A DNA stretch of 64,000 nt, taken from the NCBI RefSeq assembly GCF_004114795.1, contig NZ_CP035311.1, positions 3,720,001-3,784,000 of the forward strand, in the 5' to 3' direction. Below are positions 27,542 to 35,777 of this stretch, piece after piece. The number at the start of each line of letters is the position of its first letter. Within the stretch, counting starts at the first letter, position 1. Origin of the DNA: Janthinobacterium sp. 17J80-10 (GTDB lineage: Bacteria > Pseudomonadota > Gammaproteobacteria > Burkholderiales > Burkholderiaceae_D). The notes beneath the pieces were generated by a model. It made no database searches and was not told the origin of the DNA. It saw nothing but the letters and a program-made list of their open reading frames with translations. The position numbers and the translations under genes were made by a program.

Positions 27542-29209
27542 ATGTTGCAAACACTGCCCCGACGGGCTGTGGTGGCTCTGCTCGCCCTGTCCGTTTTCTT
27601 CCCCATCGGCCTGGTGCTCTACCAGAGCGCGCTGTCCGGCCCATTCTTCATGCCGCACGCGCTGAGTCTGGAGTCCTATGCCTTCATCTTCAATGATCCG
27701 GATTTCTGGCAAGCCGCCAAGAATACGATGGCAGTAGCCATCGGCATGAGCGCCATCGCCATCCCGCTGGGCGCCATCCTCGCCTTCATCATGGTCCGCA
27801 CCGACCTGCCCGGCCGCAAGTGGCTGGAGACGCCGATCATGATCCCGATCTTCGTCTCGCCGGTCGTCCTCGGCTTCGGCTACGTGGTGTCGCTCGGCCC
27901 GGTTGGCTTCTTCTCGGTGGGGTTTCAGAACATCTTCGGCAGCGTGCCTTGGAACATCTACTCGATGGCCTCGATCATTGTCATCGCCGGCCTGACCCAC
28001 GTGCCGCACGTCTATCTTTACTCGTCGTCAGCCCTGCGCAATCTCGGCTCCGATGTCGAGGAAGCGGCCCGCTTGAGCGGCGCCAGCCCTTTCCGCGTCG
28101 CCCGCGACGTGTCGATTCCGATGGTGTCGCCGGCCCTGCTCTATGTCGGCGTACTGGTTTTCTTCCTCGGTTTCGAAATCTTCGGCCTGCCGCTGATCCT
28201 CGGCGATCCGGAAGGCCATCTGGTGCTGACCACTTACCTGTACAAGCTGACCAACAAGCTTGGCACGCCCTCCTACCATCTGATGGCGGCAGTCGCCACC
28301 TGCATCATCGCGGTGACGTTCCCGCTGGTGCTTCTGCAACGCTTCCTGCTCAAGTCGGCGCAACGCTTCGTGGCGATGAAGGGCAAGTCGGCCCGCCAGC
28401 GGCCACTGACGCTCGGCCCCTGGAAGTGGGTGGCACTGGCCCTGATCGTCGCCTGGCTGTTCATTACCGTAATCGTGCCGGTGGCCGGCATCGCCTTGCG
28501 TTCGGTAGTCAGCAGCTGGGGCCAGGGCATCAACCTGCTCGAAGTCCTGACCCTCGATCATTTCCGTGCCGTGTTCCAGGAAGATACGATGATTCGCGCC
28601 ATTATCAATTCGATCCTGATCGGCACGCTGGGCGGCGCCCTGGCTGTTGGTTGCTACCTCGCCGTCGGGCTTGCCACGCACCGCAAAAATGACTTGATCT
28701 CGCGCTTCATCGATTACATCGTGCTGACGCCGCGCGCCGTGCCGGGCCTGATGGCCGGTTTGGCCGTGTTCTGGGTCTTCCTCTTCGTGCCCTTCCTGTC
28801 GCCGGCGCGGTCCACGCTGTTCTCGGTGTGGTTTGCTTATGCCATCGTCTGGCTGGCCTATGGCATGCGCCTGATCCAAAGCGCACTGATGCAGGTCGGC
28901 CCGGAACTCGAAGAAGCTGGCCGCCTGGTCGGCGCCTCCCGCGCCCGAGTCTCGCGCGACATTACCGTGCCGCTCATCCGCAATGGCTTGCTCGGCGCCT
29001 GGCTGCTTGTTTTCATGATCTTCGAGCGCGAATACTCGACCGGCGTCTATCTGCTGTCACCCGGCACCGAGGTCATCGGTGCGCAAATCGTATCCCTGTG
29101 GGCTTCCGGCGCCGTTGATGTGGTCGCCGCCCTATCCCTGATCAACATGGCGCTGGTCGGCATCGGCCTGACTGTCGCGCTGCGCTTTGGAGTGAAACTT
29201 CATGATTGA
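27542..29209 (+). CDS. ABC transporter permease, duplicated (FbpB/AfuB type)
   Basis: A 555-aa fused permease with two homologous halves, each of about six membrane helices. The cytoplasmic EAA loops are visible as EEAARLSGASPFRVARDVSIP in the first half and EEAGRLVGASRARVSRDITVP in the second. It forms the membrane channel of the transporter. It lies 67 bases after the binding protein and overlaps the ATPase gene by eight bases. Confidence 0.9.
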   Translation: MLQTLPRRAVVALLALSVFFPIGLVLYQSALSGPFFMPHALSLESYAFIFNDPDFWQAAKNTMAVAIGMSAIAIPLGAILAFIMVRTDLPGRKWLETPIMIPIFVSPVVLGFGYVVSLGPVGFFSVGFQNIFGSVPWNIYSMASIIVIAGLTHVPHVYLYSSSALRNLGSDVEEAARLSGASPFRVARDVSIPMVSPALLYVGVLVFFLGFEIFGLPLILGDPEGHLVLTTYLYKLTNKLGTPSYHLMAAVATCIIAVTFPLVLLQRFLLKSAQRFVAMKGKSARQRPLTLGPWKWVALALIVAWLFITVIVPVAGIALRSVVSSWGQGINLLEVLTLDHFRAVFQEDTMIRAIINSILIGTLGGALAVGCYLAVGLATHRKNDLISRFIDYIVLTPRAVPGLMAGLAVFWVFLFVPFLSPARSTLFSVWFAYAIVWLAYGMRLIQSALMQVGPELEEAGRLVGASRARVSRDITVPLIRNGLLGAWLLVFMIFEREYSTGVYLLSPGTEVIGAQIVSLWASGAVDVVAALSLINMALVGIGLTVALRFGVKLHD

Positions 29210-30269
29210 CAAGACAATCCTCACCGTCGACAACCTCGTGTTGTCCTACGGCACCAACCCCATCCTCAAAGGCGTCTCGATGCAGTTGCGCCGTGGCGAA
29301 GTCGTCTCGCTGCTCGGCCCCTCCGGCTCCGGCAAGACCACACTGCTGCGCGCTGTGGCCGGCCTGGAGCAACCGCACCAGGGCAGCGTGAGCATCGCCG
29401 GCCGGTCCATTTATGATGCCGCCGCCAATTTCGACATTCCCGCCGAAAAGCGCGAGCTCGGCCTGGTTTTCCAGTCTTACGCGCTGTGGCCGCACAAGAC
29501 GGTGTTTGACAACGTCGCCTATCCGCTCGTCCTGCGCAAGGTTGGCAAGAACGAGATCGTTCAGCGCGTCCAGGCCGCATTGAAGAACTTAGGCCTTGAT
29601 CACCTGGCCGAGCGTTATCCGCACCAACTGTCCGGCGGTCAGCAGCAGCGCGTGTCGATTGCGCGGGCGCTGGTCTACAACCCGCCCGTGATTCTGCTCG
29701 ACGAGCCGCTGTCCAATCTCGACGCCAAGATGCGCGAAGACGCCCGCGCCTGGCTGCGCAACCTGATCATCGAGATGCAGTTATCGGCGCTGGTCGTCAC
29801 CCATGACCAGTCGGAAGCGATGGCCATGTCCGACCGCATTCTGCTGTTGAATGGCGGCGTCATCGAGCAGCAAGGCACGCCGACCGAAATGTACGGCAAC
29901 CCGCAAACCTATTTTGTCGCTGACTTCATGGGCAGCAACAACAACATGCACGGCTGTATTGGTGAGATCAAAGGTGAAGAAGCGCGCATTGACCTCGACA
30001 ACGGCATTTCAGTCTGGGGGCAGCGCCGCACCAATGCTGGCGTCGGCCAGGCAGCCAAAGCGGTAATCCGCGTCGAACAAGTCCATCTGGCCGACGCCAG
30101 CGGCCACAACCGGGCAGAAGTCGACCTGGTCACCTCGATGTTCCTTGGAGACCGCTACGAGTATGTCTTCCACGCCGGCAAGGATCTGCTGCGGGCCTGG
30201 GGCAAGCGCCACGAGGCGCCAGGCAAACGCTGGCTAGAGTTGCCGGGCGACGCAGTGTGGATTTTCTAA
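29202..30269 (+). CDS. ABC transporter ATP-binding protein (FbpC/AfuC type)
   Basis: A 355-aa ATPase. Walker A GPSGSGKTTLLRAVAGL, the Q-loop at LVFQSYALWPHKTVFDNV, signature LSGGQQQRVSIARAL, Walker B VILLDEPLSNLDAKMRE and switch His VVTHDQSEAMAMSDRI are all present. The C-terminal TOBE-type regulatory part begins near residue 240 (GSNNNMHGCIGEIKGEEA). It energises uptake through the upstream permease. Confidence 0.93.
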   Translation: MIDKTILTVDNLVLSYGTNPILKGVSMQLRRGEVVSLLGPSGSGKTTLLRAVAGLEQPHQGSVSIAGRSIYDAAANFDIPAEKRELGLVFQSYALWPHKTVFDNVAYPLVLRKVGKNEIVQRVQAALKNLGLDHLAERYPHQLSGGQQQRVSIARALVYNPPVILLDEPLSNLDAKMREDARAWLRNLIIEMQLSALVVTHDQSEAMAMSDRILLLNGGVIEQQGTPTEMYGNPQTYFVADFMGSNNNMHGCIGEIKGEEARIDLDNGISVWGQRRTNAGVGQAAKAVIRVEQVHLADASGHNRAEVDLVTSMFLGDRYEYVFHAGKDLLRAWGKRHEAPGKRWLELPGDAVWIF

Positions 30270-30384
30270 CGATCTCCTTGTAGTTGCGTTGCTACGCATT
30301 TTCGCTTCACGCGGCGCCCTGCCTCCTTGCTTGGACAGGGCGTATCTTTTTACCTTAGTGCCGATTTTCGTGTTGACCGGAACC

Positions 30385-31452
30385 ATGCCCTTTTCCCGTT
30401 TGCAGCAGTCCGCAATGATTGCCGCCAGTCTCGCCATTTCCGCGCTGGCCGGCTGGGCCGCCGCGGCCGTCCACTTACCGTTGCCGTGGATGCTCGGCCC
30501 GCTGTTCTCCATTGCCATCCTGCGCGTCGCCGGCCTGCCGCTGGTTGCGTTGCCCGGTGGTCGCCAGGCCGGGCAATGGGCTATCGGAACCGCGCTTGGT
30601 CTTTATTTCACGCCCGCCGTGCTCAGCGAACTTGGCCGTCACGCCCCGGCCATCCTGCTCATGGCCGGCAGCGCTGTGCTCCTCGGCATCGTGTCCGCCC
30701 GCCAGCTCGAACGCTGGGGGCAAGTCACTCCGGCTACCGCCCTCTTTGCCGGCCTGCCTGGCGGCGCCTCAGAAATGGTAGTGCTGGCCGACCGCCACGG
30801 CGGGCAGATCGACCGCGTTGCCGGCGCCCATGCCTTGCGCGTCATGCTGGTCGTCAGTGTCATTCCCTTTGTACTGCACCACAGCGCATACGAAGGTCAC
30901 GAAACATTCATTGCCATAGCCCGTGCCGTCGACTGGGCGCGCTTTCCGATGCTGCTCGTCGTCTCGCTTGCCGGTGTCTTCGTATTTTCCAGACTGCGCA
31001 TCGCCAACGCCTGGGTGCTCGGCCCACTGCTCTGTATCGGCGCGCTGACCGCCGCCAGCGTGACCCTTACCAGCCTTCCCGGTTGGCTGGTCAACGGCGG
31101 TCAGCTGATGATTGGTAGCGCACTCGGAAATCGCTTTTCACCCAGCTTCTTCCGCGCTGCGCCCCGTTTTCTTAGCGTCAGTGCTGGTGCCACCGTCCTG
31201 ACGCTGCTTCTTTGTGCAGCCATCGTCAGCCTGCTGGGTTTAATGATTCCTATCCCTTTCGCCCCATTACTGCTCGCCGCCTCACCGGGAGGTATGGCGG
31301 AGATGAGCATTACTGCCCGCGAAATGCATCTCAGTGTTCCTTTAGTAACGGCCACCCACGTTTTACGAGTTGTACTACTAACAGTTTTTGCACCGTTGCT
31401 GTGCCGTTATTACCTTGCCTGGCGCAGTAACAATTTTTCATCTAAAAACTAG
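30385..31452 (+). CDS. AbrB-family multispanning membrane protein
   Basis: A 355-aa, highly hydrophobic protein with two repeats of the AbrB membrane domain. The repeat motifs are PLPWMLGPLFSIAILRV in the first half and ANAWVLGPLLCIGALTAA in the second; LFAGLPGGASEMVVLADRHG and LLAASPGGMAEMSITAREM are the paired Gly-rich loops. This family is often mislabelled ammonia monooxygenase; its role is unclear, possibly transport. It follows the ABC genes by 115 bases and may belong to the same regulon. ATG at 30385 chosen because upstream residues are not family-like. Confidence 0.75.
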   Translation: MPFSRLQQSAMIAASLAISALAGWAAAAVHLPLPWMLGPLFSIAILRVAGLPLVALPGGRQAGQWAIGTALGLYFTPAVLSELGRHAPAILLMAGSAVLLGIVSARQLERWGQVTPATALFAGLPGGASEMVVLADRHGGQIDRVAGAHALRVMLVVSVIPFVLHHSAYEGHETFIAIARAVDWARFPMLLVVSLAGVFVFSRLRIANAWVLGPLLCIGALTAASVTLTSLPGWLVNGGQLMIGSALGNRFSPSFFRAAPRFLSVSAGATVLTLLLCAAIVSLLGLMIPIPFAPLLLAASPGGMAEMSITAREMHLSVPLVTATHVLRVVLLTVFAPLLCRYYLAWRSNNFSSKN

Positions 31453-31465
31453 AGAGGAGATAATC

Positions 31466-31642
31466 TTGACTCAACAAGCTGCCAAATCCCATATCGTCAG
31501 CGCAGACGCTGTCGATTTAACGATTAATCAGGCTGGATCAGCTTCAGCTGAACATCAGGCAACATCTGCTATCTGTTTGCCGCCCATTGATGAAGCTGAA
31601 TTAACGGAATTGGAGGACGTGGCTGTGCTCGGTTACAACTGA
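31466..31642 (+). CDS. Small peptide ORF, possible remnant of a Cys-rich peptide precursor
   Basis: A 58-residue frame opens with TTG at 31466, preceded by AGAGGAG at ideal spacing, 13 bases after the AbrB-family gene. The peptide is acidic toward its end (DEAELTELEDVAVLGYN), then a TGA at 31640. Beyond the TGA the same frame reads DCDTHIGCVN before a 14-bp tandem duplication shifts it. A leader-like acidic helix followed by closely spaced Cys/Thr resembles ribosomal peptide natural-product precursors, but no maturation enzyme was recognised nearby. Could equally be a degraded or non-functional reading frame. Confidence 0.4.
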   Translation: MTQQAAKSHIVSADAVDLTINQAGSASAEHQATSAICLPPIDEAELTELEDVAVLGYN

Positions 31643-31659
31643 GACTGCGATACGCACAT

Positions 31660-31687
31660 TGGATGCGTCAATCTGGATGCGTCAATC
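31660..31687. repeat. 14-bp perfect tandem duplication
   Basis: TGGATGCGTCAATC occurs twice with no gap, just after the TGA of the small peptide frame. Because 14 is not a multiple of three it changes the downstream reading frame. Confidence 0.85.
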
Positions 31688-31998
31688 AAGCTTGTCGTGA
31701 GTTTGGCATCTGATTTGAATCATCCAGATTTTCTGGAGCATTATGCTATTGCGCTATTGCGATGGCTGACGTCTACAATTGTGCCTGCGGTGTCTTGCCC
31801 ACTTTGAAGAAAGGGGGGCAACACCATGATGTAAGTCGGTTTGACAATGACGATCATCATCGCGGTCGCTAGTACCGGTGGCATATCCTGGAAGCCGGGC
31901 CAGGAAGGTATCAACCTCGGGTACAGTATGTAGACGTTCTACAATAAGTCGTGCGCTGTGGCGAAGGCCGTTGGGACGAGCAAACGGCTCTTCGGTAG

Positions 31999-32757
31999 TT
32001 ATAACCTTCCGATGCGCATATTGATAGGCCAGGAGATGGCGCGATTGAGGTCTGCGTTGCCCCAAGCCTTGGCCATGTTGTTTGCGAACTTCATGAGGAT
32101 TTCTTCTTTCCCGGCCTCCTTTGCATTTTGGACAGCGGACCAGGTCAGGAGATAACCCAGAAACTGGAACAGGTTCCATTCGAGATGAATTTCCAGGGAA
32201 GGAGCGGTAAGCTCTTCAAAAGGAAAGTTGATGGTCGTATAACCTGTATCGACAAGCTTCCGTTCCAGTGGCCAATAAGGACCAATCTCGTCGTAATAAA
32301 ACTTCTGGAAGCAATCATTTAGGCCTGGTTCAAGCTTGAGCACGCCATAGCTAATCAGCGCCAGGATTGCCCCTGAAATGCCAATCCGACGAACTTCCTG
32401 ATAAAAAGCCGGCAAGTTGAACCAGTGCGCAGCCTGGGCGGCGGTAATCAGGCTTACACTTTTATCGGCGAGGGGAAGTTGTTCCGCTGGAGCGCACTGG
32501 TAGTTGATTCGCTCGTTTGGGGTAACATTTGCTATCTGGTCGGCGCTTGGGTCAAGACCGATAACCCTGGCAAAGTATGGGGCGAGAAGTTGCGTCAATT
32601 GTCCATTGCCGCATCCAACGTCGACCGCGATCTGTTTATCCGGTGCCTCTGAAGCCAGGAAAGCTGCTACGCCAGGGGGATACTCCGGCCGAAAGCGTGC
32701 ATAAGCTCGGCCGCCTTGGTCGAACCAGTTCCGTGCTGACGGTATTTCAGTCGACAT
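31999..32757 (-). CDS. Class I SAM-dependent methyltransferase
   Basis: A 252-aa methyltransferase of the Methyltransf_11 type. SAM-binding motif I is IAVDVGCGNGQLTQLLAPYF, motif II IGLDPSADQIANV, and the later CAPAEQLPLADKSVSLITAAQAAHWF matches the family. The N-terminal segment NWFDQGGRAYARFRPEYP is typical of small-molecule or yeast Crg1/TmtA-like enzymes. The gene begins 11 bases after the MarR gene stop, so they form an operon; a xenobiotic-responsive role is possible. The substrate is unknown. Confidence 0.8.
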   Translation of the reverse strand: MSTEIPSARNWFDQGGRAYARFRPEYPPGVAAFLASEAPDKQIAVDVGCGNGQLTQLLAPYFARVIGLDPSADQIANVTPNERINYQCAPAEQLPLADKSVSLITAAQAAHWFNLPAFYQEVRRIGISGAILALISYGVLKLEPGLNDCFQKFYYDEIGPYWPLERKLVDTGYTTINFPFEELTAPSLEIHLEWNLFQFLGYLLTWSAVQNAKEAGKEEILMKFANNMAKAWGNADLNRAISWPINMRIGRL

Positions 32758-32768
32758 TTGCGTGTGCT

Positions 32769-33233
32769 CTACTTGGCTTTAATGGCAGAGATACGGTCTG
32801 AGAATCCTTCACGCTCCAACGCTTTGGCCGCAGCTTCCAGCACTTGCCGAAGTGGATAGCCGATTTCTTCCTCCAGGCTGGCGATCGCGGCAAAGGTCAC
32901 TGCCCAATGCCGCTCCAACTTGCCCACGAGAGTGCGCCCGACCGCAGTGAGCTGAATCCTACTTTTGCGCCCATCGTCGACAGCGTGGCGCGAGATAAGC
33001 CCATCGTTATCCAGGAGTGCAATGGTCTGGCTGATCGCTCCCTGGGTCAGATGAGTGCGCTCGGTAATGTCGGTGACGGTTTGCGCTCCGGCATTCAATG
33101 CCCGCAGTACGGGAGTGTATCGCGCCCGGTAACTCAGGCTCATCGCACGGTAGTGTTCGTCGGCGCCTTGCTCGACAAGTTCGCTAACGTAGCGCAGCAG
33201 TTCACCAAGGCCAGCCTTTTGTTTGGAGTCCAT
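32769..33233 (-). CDS. MarR-family transcriptional regulator
   Basis: A 154-aa winged-helix regulator. The DNA-reading region is TVTDITERTHLTQGAISQTIALLDNDGLISRHAVDDGRKSRIQLTAVG, characteristic of MarR proteins, flanked by dimerisation helices. Twelve bases upstream of its start is the inverted repeat TACATTAG-CA-CTAATGTA, a likely autoregulatory operator. The same core occurs in front of the divergent cytochrome b561 gene. It is cotranscribed with a methyltransferase. Confidence 0.85.
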   Translation of the reverse strand: MDSKQKAGLGELLRYVSELVEQGADEHYRAMSLSYRARYTPVLRALNAGAQTVTDITERTHLTQGAISQTIALLDNDGLISRHAVDDGRKSRIQLTAVGRTLVGKLERHWAVTFAAIASLEEEIGYPLRQVLEAAAKALEREGFSDRISAIKAK

Positions 33234-33244
33234 GCATCGAATAA

Positions 33245-33262
33245 TACATTAGCACTAATGTA
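33245..33262. promoter_or_regulatory. MarR-type operator 1 (upstream of marR-methyltransferase)
   Basis: TACATTAGCACTAATGTA has perfect 8-bp arms around CA. Its position immediately upstream of a MarR gene fits autoregulation. Confidence 0.6.
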
Positions 33263-33378
33263 AATTCAATGTTGGCATTGTGCTGATTACGCTCATCAAC
33301 ACATGGGGTCGCAGTCGCGAGCTATGCGCTCCCCCACACAAATTTCGTCGGCAAGCACGCTTGCGATTTTTTTGCTAT

Positions 33379-33390
33379 ATTAGTCCTAAT
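33379..33390. promoter_or_regulatory. MarR-type operator 2 (upstream of cytochrome b561)
   Basis: ATTAGTCCTAAT shares the ATTAG-N2-CTAAT core of operator 1 and overlaps a -10-like TATATT (33376-33381). It lies 38 bases before the cytochrome b561 start, so the same regulator may control both divergent units. Confidence 0.55.
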
Positions 33391-33427
33391 GCGAACTAAT
33401 TTAAACCAAACAAATTTCTATAAAAAC

Positions 33428-33952
33428 ATGGAAAAATATACCAAGACCGCCATGGCCCTGCACTGGCTGGTCGCCCTGCTGATCGTTGCCGCGTTCGCCC
33501 TCGGGGTGACCATGGTGGATATTCCTGGCCTGACCCCGACCAAACTGAAATATTTTTCCTGGCACAAATGGCTCGGTGTGACCGTGCTGGGACTGGCCAC
33601 CGTGCGCCTGCTGTGGCGCCTGACCCATGCGGGGCCAGTGTTGCCGATGAGCATGCCAGCCTGGCAAGTCAAGATCTCGGCCCTGCTGCATGGCTTGCTG
33701 TATGTGCTGATGTTTGCCATTCCCCTGTCCGGCTATTTCTACAGCCTGGCTGCCGGCGTGCCGGTGACTTACCTCGGGGTGCTGCCCCTGCCGGTGCTGA
33801 TCGAGCCGAATCCGGAATGGAAGGTCGTGCTCAAGGCAGTGCACTACTGGCTCAACATGGGCCTGCTGGCTGCCGTGGCCGTGCATGTGGCCGCAGCACT
33901 GAAACACCAGTTCATCGACCGCGATGGCGTGCTCAAGCGCATGCTGCCCTGA
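33428..33952 (+). CDS. Cytochrome b561 family protein
   Basis: A 174-aa membrane protein with four helices. It begins TKTAMALHWLVALLIVAAFALG with the first heme-ligand His, has HKWLGVTVLGLATVRLLWRL and LLHGLLYVLMFAIPLSGY, and ends with LKAVHYWLNMGLLAAVAVHVAAALKH, giving the paired His ligands for two b hemes. It probably moves electrons from the quinone pool. ATG at 33428 is the start; earlier codons are unlike the family. It is followed by two YceI genes, a usual partnership. Confidence 0.9.
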   Translation: MEKYTKTAMALHWLVALLIVAAFALGVTMVDIPGLTPTKLKYFSWHKWLGVTVLGLATVRLLWRLTHAGPVLPMSMPAWQVKISALLHGLLYVLMFAIPLSGYFYSLAAGVPVTYLGVLPLPVLIEPNPEWKVVLKAVHYWLNMGLLAAVAVHVAAALKHQFIDRDGVLKRMLP

Positions 33953-34000
33953 GTCTGTCCTAACAATTTTCCGTCCACTTTCCCGAAAAGGACTCGCACT

Positions 34001-34564
34001 ATGCAACCGCGCAAACTGATCCGCACCGGCAGCACCGCCCTGCTGTGCCTGGCACTGTCCAGCCTGGCCTATGCCGCACTTAAAGTCGATACCGCCAAGA
34101 GCAGCGTATCTGCCGTCTCCAAGCAGATGGGCGTGCCGGTCGAGGGCAAGTTCAAGAAATTCGCCGCGCAAATCGACTACAACGCCGCCAAGCCCGAAGC
34201 CTCGAAGGCCAATGTCGATATCGATATCGCCAGCTTCGACCTGGGCAGCGCCGAATTCAATGGCGAAGTGATGAAAAAGGAGTGGTTCAACGCCGCCCAG
34301 CATCCCAAGGCCAGCTTTGCCTCGACCAGCATCAAGCCGGGTGCCGGCGGCAAGCTCGACGTGGCCGGCAAGCTCACCATCAAGGGCAAGACTGCCGACG
34401 TGGCCTTTCCGCTGACCGTAAAAAAAGAAGGCGCCAACCAGATTTTTGAAGGCGCCGTGCCGATCAAGCGCCTGGCTTACAACATTGGCGAAGGCGAATG
34501 GAAAGACACCAGCATGGTCGCCGACGAAGTCACCATCAAATTCCGCGTCGTTTCGGCGCAATAG
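34001..34564 (+). CDS. YceI family periplasmic protein (first copy)
   Basis: A 187-aa secreted protein. A signal peptide ends at LSSLAYA. The lipocalin-like YceI fold is recognised by ASVDIDIASFDLGS-like segments (KANVDIDIASFDLGSAEFN), VMKKEWFNAAQHPKASFAS and LDVAGKLTIKGKTADVAFPL. YceI proteins bind isoprenoid lipids such as polyprenyl chains and often accompany cytochrome b561. It lies 48 bases after that gene. Confidence 0.88.
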   Translation: MQPRKLIRTGSTALLCLALSSLAYAALKVDTAKSSVSAVSKQMGVPVEGKFKKFAAQIDYNAAKPEASKANVDIDIASFDLGSAEFNGEVMKKEWFNAAQHPKASFASTSIKPGAGGKLDVAGKLTIKGKTADVAFPLTVKKEGANQIFEGAVPIKRLAYNIGEGEWKDTSMVADEVTIKFRVVSAQ

Positions 34565-34618
34565 CAGCAAAGCCGCAAGCAACCTTTATCCAGCAACCTA
34601 CTTCACAAGGATTCAAGC

Positions 34619-35194
34619 ATGAAACTCAAGCACATCGCAGCAGCAGCACTGGCCTTCGCCTCGGTCTCGGCATTTGCCGCCCCGACCACCTACAACATCG
34701 AGCCAAACCACACCTACCCGAGCTTTGAAGCCGACCACATGGGCATTTCCTTCTGGCGCGGCAAGTTCAACAAGTCGACCGGCACCGTCGTGCTCGACCG
34801 CGCTGCCAAGACCGGCTCGCTGGATATCACCATCGATGCCGCCTCGCTGGATTTCGGTCACGCCAAGATGAACGACCATGCCAAGGGCAAGGATATGTTC
34901 AACATCGAAAAATTCCCGACCGCCACCTACAAGGGCAAGTCGATCAAGTTTGACGGCGACACCCCGGTGGCCGTCGAAGGCGAGCTGACCCTCCTGGGCG
35001 TGACCAAGCCGGTCACCCTGACCATCAACAAGTTCAAGTGCATCCAGCATCCGATGTTCAAGCGCGAAGCCTGCGGCGCCGACGCCAGCGGCACCTTCAA
35101 CCGCGCCGACTTCGGCCTGGACTACGGCGTGAAGATGGGCTTCTCGCCGGAAATCAAGCTCGCCATCCAGGTCGAAGCCCTGAAAGCTGACTAA
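34619..35194 (+). CDS. YceI family periplasmic protein (second copy)
   Basis: A 191-aa secreted protein with signal peptide ending ASVSAFA. It is closer to E. coli YceI than its neighbour: [66 protein letters not shown] and the two Cys around [19 protein letters not shown]. The paralogues are in tandem, 54 bases apart, so they may bind different lipids or act in relay with cytochrome b561. Confidence 0.92.
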   Translation: MKLKHIAAAALAFASVSAFAAPTTYNIEPNHTYPSFEADHMGISFWRGKFNKSTGTVVLDRAAKTGSLDITIDAASLDFGHAKMNDHAKGKDMFNIEKFPTATYKGKSIKFDGDTPVAVEGELTLLGVTKPVTLTINKFKCIQHPMFKREACGADASGTFNRADFGLDYGVKMGFSPEIKLAIQVEALKAD

Positions 35195-35201
35195 ACCCGA
35201 C

Positions 35202-35258
35202 GCCGGCGCTGCGCGCCGGCTTCATATCCAGGGCGTCCGGCAACCCGGGCGCCTTTTT
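35202..35258 (+). terminator. Two hairpins after the second yceI gene
   Basis: The first is GCCGGCGC-TGC-GCGCCGGC (35202-35220). The second, with arms 35232-35240 and 35245-35253 and one G-U pair, is followed by TTTTT and is a good intrinsic terminator. It ends seven bases before the next gene start. Confidence 0.75.
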
Positions 35259-35264
35259 ACTCTT

Positions 35265-35711
35265 ATGGCAGAACGTTTTTTCCGCAGCATCCGCCTGCTG
35301 GCGCAGTGCTACCAGACCTTCGAGCAGCTATCGAATGCCGACGTGCGCCGCACCAAACTGACGTCCTCGCAATTCGACATTGTTGCCACCCTCGGCAACA
35401 CCGAAGGCATGACTTTCCGCGAACTGGGCGAACGTACCCTGATCACCAAGGGGACGCTGACTGGCGTGATCGATCGCCTTGAAGCCCGTGGGCTGGTCCG
35501 GCGCGTGGCGCAAACCGACGACCGGCGCTGCACGCTGGTGCAACTGACCACCGTGGGGCAGCAAGAATTCGAACGCATTTTCCCGAGTCACGTGCAGCAC
35601 TGCCGCCAGCCTTTCCTTGATTACAAGGAAGAAGACTTTGCGGCGCTCGAACGCGAACTGGGCCGCCTGAAAGCCGCGCTGGACGTCGCCATCGCCAGCA
35701 GCAAGGACTGA
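35265..35711 (+). CDS. MarR-family transcriptional regulator (second)
   Basis: A 148-aa MarR protein. The winged-helix segment is MTFRELGERTLITKGTLTGVIDRLEARGLVRRVAQTDDRRCTLVQLT. It lies directly behind the yceI terminator, so it may be made from read-through or from a promoter within the yceI region. It is an alternative candidate for binding the ATTAG-N2-CTAAT sites. A strong bidirectional terminator follows. Confidence 0.87.
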   Translation: MAERFFRSIRLLAQCYQTFEQLSNADVRRTKLTSSQFDIVATLGNTEGMTFRELGERTLITKGTLTGVIDRLEARGLVRRVAQTDDRRCTLVQLTTVGQQEFERIFPSHVQHCRQPFLDYKEEDFAALERELGRLKAALDVAIASSKD

Positions 35712-35736
35712 AACAGGCCACAACAGGCAACAAAAA

Positions 35737-35762
35737 GCCGGCGCATGCGCCGGCTTTTTTTT
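35737..35762. terminator. Bidirectional terminator between marR and secF
   Basis: GCCGGCGCATGCGCCGGC is a perfect 18-bp palindrome with five A before and eight T after it, serving the convergent marR and secF genes. Confidence 0.92.
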
Positions 35763-35777
35763 CGACTACAGGCAGCG

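Noticed and set aside
31640-31690. Hairpin after TGA considered as a bacterial SECIS element
   Set aside because: The stem is only 5 bp and the loop CATTGGA does not match the GGUC-type apical loop. Kept only as an open question in the peptide finding.
35202-35762. GC-rich palindromes near the second MarR gene considered as a CRISPR-like repeat
   Set aside because: They are two or three hairpins with T-runs at gene ends, with no regular spacing or spacers; they act as terminators.
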